From Rhynchospora pubera (Eukaryota; Streptophyta; Magnoliopsida; Poales; Cyperaceae), in assembly GCA_028095005.1 (NCBI GenBank), contig CM051460.1, positions 83,221,676 through 83,285,675 on the forward strand: 64,000 bases of DNA. The letters run 5' to 3'. Shown in pieces: positions 56,054 through 64,000 of the stretch. The notes below the pieces were generated by a model, which was not told the DNA's origin, did no database searches, and saw only the letters and a list, made by a program, of their open reading frames with translations. Every line of letters starts with the position of its first letter. Positions within the stretch are counted from its first letter, which is position 1. A program made the translations under genes and the position numbers.

Positions 56054-59000
56054 CGAAAAGTGGCATGTACTCTCTCCCCTGAATCCCTCCTAAATCCTGA
56101 TCCAGTACTATATACTTTAACAATTTTCTGAATGCTATCTGTTTAATTTCTCTCGGACTCCGAGTCTGCAAATTTTTATTAGAACATTTGCATATTGGTC
56201 CCTTATGAAGGGTCAAATTGTGAAAATATTAGTCTTTGTAGGTTATTTTAGGCTTTATTTTAAGCGTATATCGCATATTCGCATCGCATGTGGGTGTGTG
56301 GGTTCAATAATAATAATGATATATGTTTGCTTGACTTATAAAGCAATGATGGAAGTTCCAAGTGGTAGGGACTGAACATTTAATTTCATTATTTTGAGGG
56401 GTTCACATGAATTGTCATGGAAAACACGGAGTCACGGTCTAGATTGAAGGAGACAGATTTGACTGTGTCAAATCTTGTAGCTGGTCGTTTTATAGGTTAT
56501 TACTAAGTGGTTATAACCCGTTACGTCAATAATGGTTTGGAGAGAACAAATAACCTCTTAACTGTATCTCTGTATCTGTACGCAGCAGAAATATTGCTTT
56601 CAGTGCCCAGTATGGTAACAAATTTCACTGTTTGGAGACCGCTTTTTTTAGGAATAATGATTTCCTTTATTTTTTTGGAAAAATATTAGTTTCCTTTTGT
56701 ACCTTAGGTACAGTGTTTCCATTTGAGAAAAACCAATATTTACATACATGGAAATCAGGATACAACCAATATATTCTGATCACTTGTGGTGATTTTGTTA
56801 TAGGTCTCTATGTGGTTCAGTGGTTGTGATAGGTTTTGGGTTTTTTTTTTTGAAGGGGGGGGGGGGGGGGTGTTGGACTAGAAGTATTTTGAATGTTTCT
56901 AATGTAGGTCAATTAGTTCTTTGGGTAACAACAACTGCAAGAATATTAATCTAAGCCAATTCAAACAAGAAAGAAGTTTGTAGCCGTTTTTCTTTTACTT
57001 GTTCTTTTTGACTAATATTAGATATTGACAATGATTTGACTAAAAATCCAATTGTAACCGTTGAACTGATACAGTTAACGGAAAGCAAACCAAGGCTTGC
57101 TATTTTTTTCCATTTGGTAATCAGATTACATCAATTTGAGAACCAAAACTAGCTATGTGGAATATTAGAGTCTTATGTACCTTTATGCACTCTTTTTGGA
57201 CTGGTAGGTGCCTTCAATAACACGTGGCAACTTGACAAAGCTTGGAATATTGTTTCTTCTATTTCTTTTTTTATTGGTTGCAATGTCTGGTCACTATTAA
57301 TCAAAGAGGCCTCAACATTTTTCCTTTGAATCTCTTTCAAATAAATTTTTGTTCTATCATATCATATCCTCTATATAATAATACTATTATTTTTTTAATT
57401 AATTTGTCTTTTCTCTGATGGTTCCAGTTATTATGGGTCATCTATGAGTCCTTAAAAAAATTGTTTATTTTTATTGTTACGTGGCATAAGCCAGACTTAT
57501 CAAATTTATTTATCCAGCTAAAGAACTGTGTAGTTTTTTTCTAAAAAAATATTTTTATTTACCTTATTGAATTCATACTCTCTTTCAGTCTCTGTTATTA
57601 ATTTATTTGTTGAGGTGTGGATATTATCAAGAAAACAATATTCCGAAAAATACACCCAGCTCAATTCAAATTAAAATTGTTCGTTGTAATCACGCCACAT
57701 CTACAAGTTGACCGTGTAATTAAGACTCGAAATAGCTAGCGTTGGATGTATTAATAATTAGACATATCGACGCGTTAAATTTCAATTGATTGACGCATGA
57801 AATAAATTTTTATTTTTCAATTGATGTACACATTAAAACAACATTGACTCTGCAATCTTCTGAATATCTTATTTAATTAGTCGCAATCCGTTATCTACCG
57901 TTCACAAATAGAAAATATGATATTAAAAATGCATAATTTAATTTATGGGGAAAAATTAAATAGCATTCCTGTGGAAGTTGTCGAGGCCGGATATATTAAT
58001 ATTACGACTAAATTACTATTAATGGAACTTTGAGTGTAACTATCAACTAGATATCTCGTTTTCTAACGATCTTCGTAATATAAATTATGGAATTTCTTTC
58101 TAATTTTGGGATTCAAACCGAGAGAAGTTAATCATGAATTCATGTGAGCTCGATTAACGTTAACAGAGGATTAAGTTGAAAGTATCTATATTTTTCATGT
58201 GGAATTACTGTTTTTGGTAATCAGTTAATCCTAAACTAGTACTCTTCTCATTTCCCAAAAAATTTAACCTATTGAAACCATAAAATTATTACATCGTAAC
58301 TCACGTCTATAAGACTTGTAATATCTCATCATCAAATTGTACATAAATAACATATACAATTATACATACATATGCAATTTTTTATTGGAAAAATTGACTC
58401 GCCAATATTAACTATTTTGAAATTAATTTTCAATGGAGACACTGGAAAGAAAATTGTAAGTTTGTAGTGCTAAATTCTACTCGATATACTGGAAAATGTA
58501 TAAATATATTATATATAACATATACAATTTATTCTAACAGGATTTAATAATAAAAAAAAACTTGAACGGATGAGATAAACCAGAGACAGATAGTGGGACC
58601 CATATATCCACAAATGGAGGAACAGAATTCACGTCAGAATGCAATCGTGGCCTTGAGAGATAGAAAAGACCAGATCCACCACAATTTTGTAACAGAGCTG
58701 TGATATTTGAACAGTATACACTCCTTTTGACCTCTAGTGTAATTATAGTATACAAAATTTTGTTATGTTGGCGATCTCCAAAGATGATTACATGATTCAG
58801 CTATATATTGCAGAAAGGCAGCTTAATAATTTTAACCCAGTTAATATAAAGTGCAATCACAGTATAGTCCTAATTTTATAATTTTATTTTATTTAATAAA
58901 TTTGAATAAAGGCATGTTGAACTCTATAGTTAAGTGTTCTTATCGGAAGAATTGTCTGTTCTTTTATATATGGAAAAATGCTTTGGTTTTTCTTGATAGA

Positions 59001-60780
59001 TTTATTCGCACCTTTTACAAATTAAGTTATTCTTTATATATGAATAAATCAACCTTCAACTTTACATCATTTTGCCCTCCATACACATCTTGACGCCTTG
59101 GTATATATATTTGCTCTACTACTGCATTTAATTTTATCCCATATTAGCTGCACATATTCTTATTTATGAAAACATTCATGACATTGCACTGTTGGGAGAT
59201 TTATTTTCAGGTGGCATAAAGCAGCGCGGCCTTTTGGGATAGTCATCATTTGCATAATTGCATGCACATGGAATGGTAGCCAAGAAGGGGGCAGTTGACC
59301 GTCGAATTAGTTGGCTCATGATAAGCTCAAAATTCCAATTTAATTTAATCTTTTTAAGCTTAGATCCATGCCGAGGCCGTTTCCATGCATGCCCCCTCAA
59401 CAAACATTAAAGCCAGAAAAAGAATCCCCCCATTTTTTGTGCGTTTTTTTTTATTTCTAAATTTGTTTGCCTCATTGACGCCGGCCCAATTATTGGTTAT
59501 CCTTTTTGAGAATGTTTTATGGCTAAAATATCGTTAAAAAAATGTCATTACAATTCTCTTGTGTAGTTGTGTTATTTATACTATCTTTTTTTTATTTTGG
59601 AATGAGTTCTATTGAAAAAAATATTTCTCAGCTACGACAACCTGTCCAAATTATTATGAAATTTTTAAAACACAAAAATTATAGATATTTTATTATAATT
59701 TAGATTGATTGTCGACCGATTTGCAATTTAAAAATTCATTGATAATTCATCAACCAGTTGTAAAATTAAACGATGATCAAATAACTGTTGTTTTGCGATA
59801 AAAACAATTCTAAAAAAAGATATCTATAATGTTTTTTAAATTTTTTTATATCAAATAAAAACTTATCAATATATCCACACCGTATGTCTTCGAAATTGTC
59901 GTATCTTTGACAAAAAGAATTATATTTTTTTATCCAAATTTTGTATAATCTCTTTATATTTTATTTTCTCCCAGAATTGTATATTATATCAGGTATCTTT
60001 TGAGAAGCCTTTTTTTTTCCCCCTTTTGGGATGCATAAGTGTAACTTGTCCCTGAAAGATTTTTGAGTTTCCTAATTAGATATACCAGCTCTCAACTCAA
60101 ATATCTGAATTAATTATATCTCCTTAATACTTCGTTTTTTTTATGCACCTTACATACAATATCTGATAATTTATTTATAGTGCCTTGCTGACTTAAAAAA
60201 CTGTTATTTTCATAACTTTTTAAAAGTAAGTAAACTTCATCCAGACTACGAAATCTCTTATTATGAAAATGAAGGCTCTCCCTCTTTACTAAAAGCGTAG
60301 TCCGTGAAATAAAGATTTAACATCGCAATAACAACACGTATAATGCACAAAAAGCGGCTGGTAAGGATGTTTTCTCCTAGTTCCTTTCGTTTACTAGAAC
60401 TTTCATGCCAAATTTCAAAATTCATAATTTCATACAATTTGACTCAAGATACCTTCGTGTTATCATTGGTTTTCGCATATAACTAAACAAACATAGCTAA
60501 AAAAAATGTCAGAAATTTAATTTTATACAAAGGATGATTATATTTTCTTTTTCATAAATTTAATTCTTGAAGAAAGATTTTCTTATATAGGTAGAGCTCG
60601 GCCACTGTCAAGTCTCATAGTGTTAAGTATAAAATATGTACAACTTTGTGTGTATACATTCAATACGAGCATGATTACTTGAATAATCTGACTTTTCAAA
60701 AATTTCACCCAAAATTGTTTTTGTTTTCTAATTTCTAGCTATATGCTGTTAAGCTGTTTATTGAAAAATTGACTATACTT
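56054..60780. other. Gene-free AT-rich region
   Basis: No exon with conserved motifs was found on either strand. It contains a 16-base G run at 56855-56870 and many A/T homopolymers. The small open frames (56507-56829, 58534-58755, 58851-59093, 59176-59403) have no recognisable features. Confidence 0.45.
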
Positions 60781-61108
60781 GTGTAAAGTATGCTTCCAAG
60801 CAAGATGAACTCAATTGGGCTGGTCCAGGGAATCCACCTTTTAAGTGGGGGCAAGGAAATCAAGCCCAAAAAGTACAATCTAACAATCCAATTCTATTGG
60901 AGATTTCAGCGGGTACGGAATTGGGTACGTTAAAGTGTTTGTTACCTACAGCCACACATCCGTATCGACAGCTAAGCATGTGGACCAGAATGGGAACTTG
61001 GATCTGTGGACGAAGGCCTTGCAAGACCTGGTCTACGCAAGAATGTCTTCTCCTAGATTTTGGGAGATAAGTACTGCTAGTACTATCCAGAGAGTTCTTT
61101 TATGACTC
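60781..61108 (+). other. GC-richer, possibly coding stretch
   Basis: Unlike its AT-rich surroundings, 60905-61106 has an open plus-strand frame of ~65 codons including YVKVFVTYSHTSVSTAKHVD and NLDLWTKALQDLVYARMSSP, ending at a TGA. A possible acceptor (GATTTCAG|CGGG) precedes it. A minus-strand frame of similar length is also open. I do not recognise either translation; it may equally be part of a repeat. Low confidence. Confidence 0.25.
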
Positions 61109-61417
61109 TTTCTTGTGTAGTGAAGCATGTTAAAATTGATCAAATGTTTCATGTTGTCAGTTTAAAATCTTACATATTTAATTTATACAATCATCTTCGA
61201 GTTAATTAAATTCTTGGAATATACTTATATAACTCATAGAGTGAAAAATGATACTTCATTGTGTGATATATATGGAGAAGACTCAAGAGGATACTGGTGG
61301 TTAAGTAGAAAAGCGAAATGCAGTGTGAATATTGACACGGAAACAATATGGTAACTATCCTAAATTGAGCATAAGAATGGTAAAACAGTGTAAAAACAAA
61401 GGGATGTATAGGCATAC

Positions 61418-61576
61418 CAGAGTGGCGGCTGCTGGTGCGGCGTAAACCGGGGTGTTCCTGACAAGACGGGGGCGGTATGAAGAGCTTGGGTTCAAGCTGG
61501 AGGCAACAACAGCAGTGGCACGTCTAACGACAGCAGATTTGGCAATGCAGAAGGAAGGGCTTGCGGCGGTCGACAT
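61418..61576 (-). CDS. First exon of a probable plastid-targeted protein (partial)
   Basis: From an ATG at 61576 the minus strand encodes 53 residues up to a GTATGC donor at 61417-61412. It is rich in Ala, Ser, Val and Arg and almost devoid of acidic residues: MSTAASPSFCIAKSAVVRRA, then TAVVASSLNPSSSYRPRLVR and NTPVYAAPAAATL. This is the composition of a chloroplast transit peptide with a plausible cleavage near VYA|AP. The frame also extends upstream to a Met at 61627. No downstream exon was found between here and ~59 kb, so the mature protein is unknown. It could be a truncated or fragmentary gene. Confidence 0.5.
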
Positions 61577-61627
61577 TGTGCAAAGGATGTGAGAAATGGG
61601 TTGGTAGTTATAGTGAGAGGCTAACAC

Positions 61628-63721
61628 TAGGAGACACCTATATGGACCTATGGGTCCGGACAGGGATGGAGTTATATTATTGGATCAAGTTTTGATCAGA
61701 TTTTGAAGGGGTGATGGAGAAATGTTTGGTTTTGATTAGAGGTGTGAGCTTTGGCCATACATTCTGATTTTGGTTTGTGAATAGCTAGAGAATTGGGATG
61801 AGATTTGCAGATAGAAAGGATGCCACGGACCAAAGGCTTGAATTGTGTGTTATTAGCCAGACGGTTGAGGAAAGGTGGTGAGAGGAGAGAGGACTTAAGG
61901 TGCATTTAATTGTGGTAGGAAAGTTTGTGTGGGTTTAAAAATTCTTTTCACAGATGAGAGGAGGAAAAATGACTAAGAAGATATCTTTTGTTCTTTCTTC
62001 CTTCCTTCCTTTTCATTTTATTTTTCATCAGATGAGGTTTAGTTGGATGGATAAGCTCCAATAAGTGTACAACAGTATTGATTGATTTGCATCATGTGAA
62101 GTTTCTTGTAATAGTCTTCCTTGTCATTCCCATTATGTAGGTGTTTAATTTGGATTAGTCTCCTAGCGTGTTTAACTTTTGTTAAACTGATGTAATGTCC
62201 AAGACTTAGACATGTTTATGATCCTTCTTTTATCCATCTCATCCTCTGGTCAGAACTCACAATAACTCTCCTTACTTCTCTTTCTTCTAAGTTACTTGAT
62301 CTATAGCTTTATGCAATCAGTATCATTGATCAAGTAAGAGGATCGAAAGGTTGACAAATTCGTGTTTATTGAAAATAAGCTGGAGAATAACAAAAATTTT
62401 GGTGCATAATGTCATCGACTGTATAGAATATTTCACATTAATATTTAGCTTTTGCAAAGTTATTGAGCTCTGAAATCTAAAAGGCCAAAAGGGAAAATCA
62501 TTGACCACTCTATTATAGCGGCATTGCAGTGCAAACAATATCTCAAGAAAAGAATTTCAGGATAAGTGTTAAAACTTGTATAAGAGAGAAATTAATTATT
62601 GTGATTTTAAAAATGTAAGTGCATCAATGGAGGATGAAAAATTTGAGTTCAAAGGATAGAAATACAGTATGCAATAGTGTATCCAGGAAAGATGGAATAT
62701 GATAAGGTTCAGAATTATTTTATATTCTCTTATACTCCTGGGCCACATTACCATAAAATGGGAAAAGACAGAAAGCAGCTTGTGAGGAATTCTTATCCCT
62801 TGAAGTGGATAAGACCATGAGGTTCATACATTGCTTTGAAACGGCTTCTTTTTTCTTCCACAACTACTTAGCTATCAATTATTTGAAAAGAGATACACTA
62901 TTGTCAGTATAAATAAAATAATGAAAGAATTGTATATATTTTGATATGATCTGTTTTATGGACTCAGTTGCAGTTTGTGGGTCTACCTATCAATTAGGTG
63001 CTTTATCATAATATGAATGCGAATTATTGATCCCTGTTCATGATACGTCATACCTAATTGAATTAAGGGAAATAATAATTAAAGTCTTGTCAGACCGGCC
63101 AGAAGGCCCATCCTCTATGAAATTGGGCCAACATATTACATATAGCACCAATGCACCATTATTTTAAGAGTGAATAATTTAATGTATTCTCACAAATGAA
63201 TAGCTAAAAGTGGATAATATAATGTATAAGATTAAAAAAAGAAGCATTTCGAAACAAGAAATGCTTAAACTAATAAATTTTAGCGTGTTAAAAATAACTG
63301 CTTTATATATTAAACCATTTGCAGTCATTAATTGTACTCTAATAGATACGTCAACATGATTTGAGGTTCAAAGTAGAAATAATTGCAGTTAGATTTACAT
63401 GTTGAATATCAATCTCAAATTTGTATAATGTATTAGAACGGCAAGGGTAGAAATAATTTAATTAACTTCTACAAACTAAACTGTACAATTACGAGAATTT
63501 AACTAGATGCTATAAGTCAATGGTTCTATTAACCTCGATTTGAAAACTATGTATCATATTTTATTTACTAATTTATTTGATGTGCGATGCTCATAAAATG
63601 AAACATGATCCTGCAGCTTAATTAGTTAAAAAATCGTGTACACCTACAATGGAACTTTCAATCTTTAGAAACAGATCCTAAAATACACCTTGCTTTGTCC
63701 GGCATCATTTGATATTATATA
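61628..63721. other. Intergenic / upstream of the transit-peptide exon
   Basis: 61628-61980 is GA-rich on plus (CT-rich on minus), suiting a leader and promoter of the minus-strand exon. The rest is AT-rich with no supported gene. Confidence 0.4.
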
Positions 63722-63875
63722 GGGTGCGTTTGGATAGGTGTGGGAAGAAAGGAAGAAGGAAAGAAGTGGAAAGAAGTATCGGAAAGTGTGTAACTTTGTG
63801 AAGAGTTTGGATTGTTTATAATTTTTTTTTGGCCTTCTTCCTTCTTCCTTCTTCCAACCCCATCCAAACAAAGGC
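63722..63875 (+). mobile_element. MITE copy 11
   Basis: 154 bp, GGGTGCGTTTGGATAGG to CATCCAAACAAAGGC, flanked by ATA duplications (63719-63721 and 63876-63878). Confidence 0.88.
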
Positions 63876-64000
63876 ATAATGCGACAACTTGTAACAATCT
63901 CTCTTAATTTAATTACTATCAACATTTTAATCCAAAATTCTTAAATAGTTTACTGGATAGCCTCTATATAGTATACATCTAAAAAAAAAATTCTTAAATA

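Overview
The window is nuclear DNA from a flowering plant. Genes are sparse and split by long AT-rich introns with GT/AG borders, the proteins are plant types (MIZU-KUSSEI-1-like, cytosolic beta carbonic anhydrase, organellar SSB with transit peptide), and the intergenic DNA is packed with plant transposon types. The GC-rich first exon of the SSB gene and the short (200 aa) carbonic anhydrase are reminiscent of monocots, but the sequence does not settle the lineage. There is no prokaryotic operon, CRISPR array or phage.

Layout. 1-2450: repeat-rich DNA with an array of GCGTTG/CAACGC palindromes. 2528-4825 (+): three-exon organellar single-stranded DNA-binding protein. 5259-20200: no intact gene; a MITE, an LTR-like block, a ~105-bp minisatellite, small inverted repeats and a Helitron family with recognisable ends. 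20240-21061 (-): intronless MIZ1/DUF617-like gene. 21400-34200: a run of non-autonomous DNA transposons with readable target-site duplications: a foldback MULE-type element (10-bp TSD), an AT-rich element (3-bp TSD), a 1.6-kb long-TIR MULE (9-bp TSD), a CACTA-like element and a hAT element (8-bp TSD) carrying tRNA-like sequence. 34206-34373 (-): orphan last exon of a serine palmitoyltransferase LCB1-like gene. 36317-42286 (-): nine-exon Myb-domain gene related to RNA polymerase I termination factors, with a 5S rRNA fragment in an intron. 44968-46754 (-): splicing factor 3B subunit 5, with the start-codon exon not located. 49250-51078: nested MITE/foldback cluster. 51440-55754 (-): seven-coding-exon beta carbonic anhydrase with a 5' UTR intron. 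61418-61576 (-): a first exon that looks like a plastid transit peptide; the rest of that gene was not found.

The genes are unrelated housekeeping or physiological loci and do not form a pathway. Exon models were built by hand from reading-frame phase and GT/AG borders, and all phases close in the SSB, Myb, SF3B5 and carbonic anhydrase models. The most distinctive content is the transposon landscape: eleven copies of one ~150-bp MITE family (GG..CCGTTTGGAT termini, mostly 3-bp TSDs that are not the canonical TWA), and at least six other element types defined by their ends. I found no convincing evidence of a new multi-gene system.
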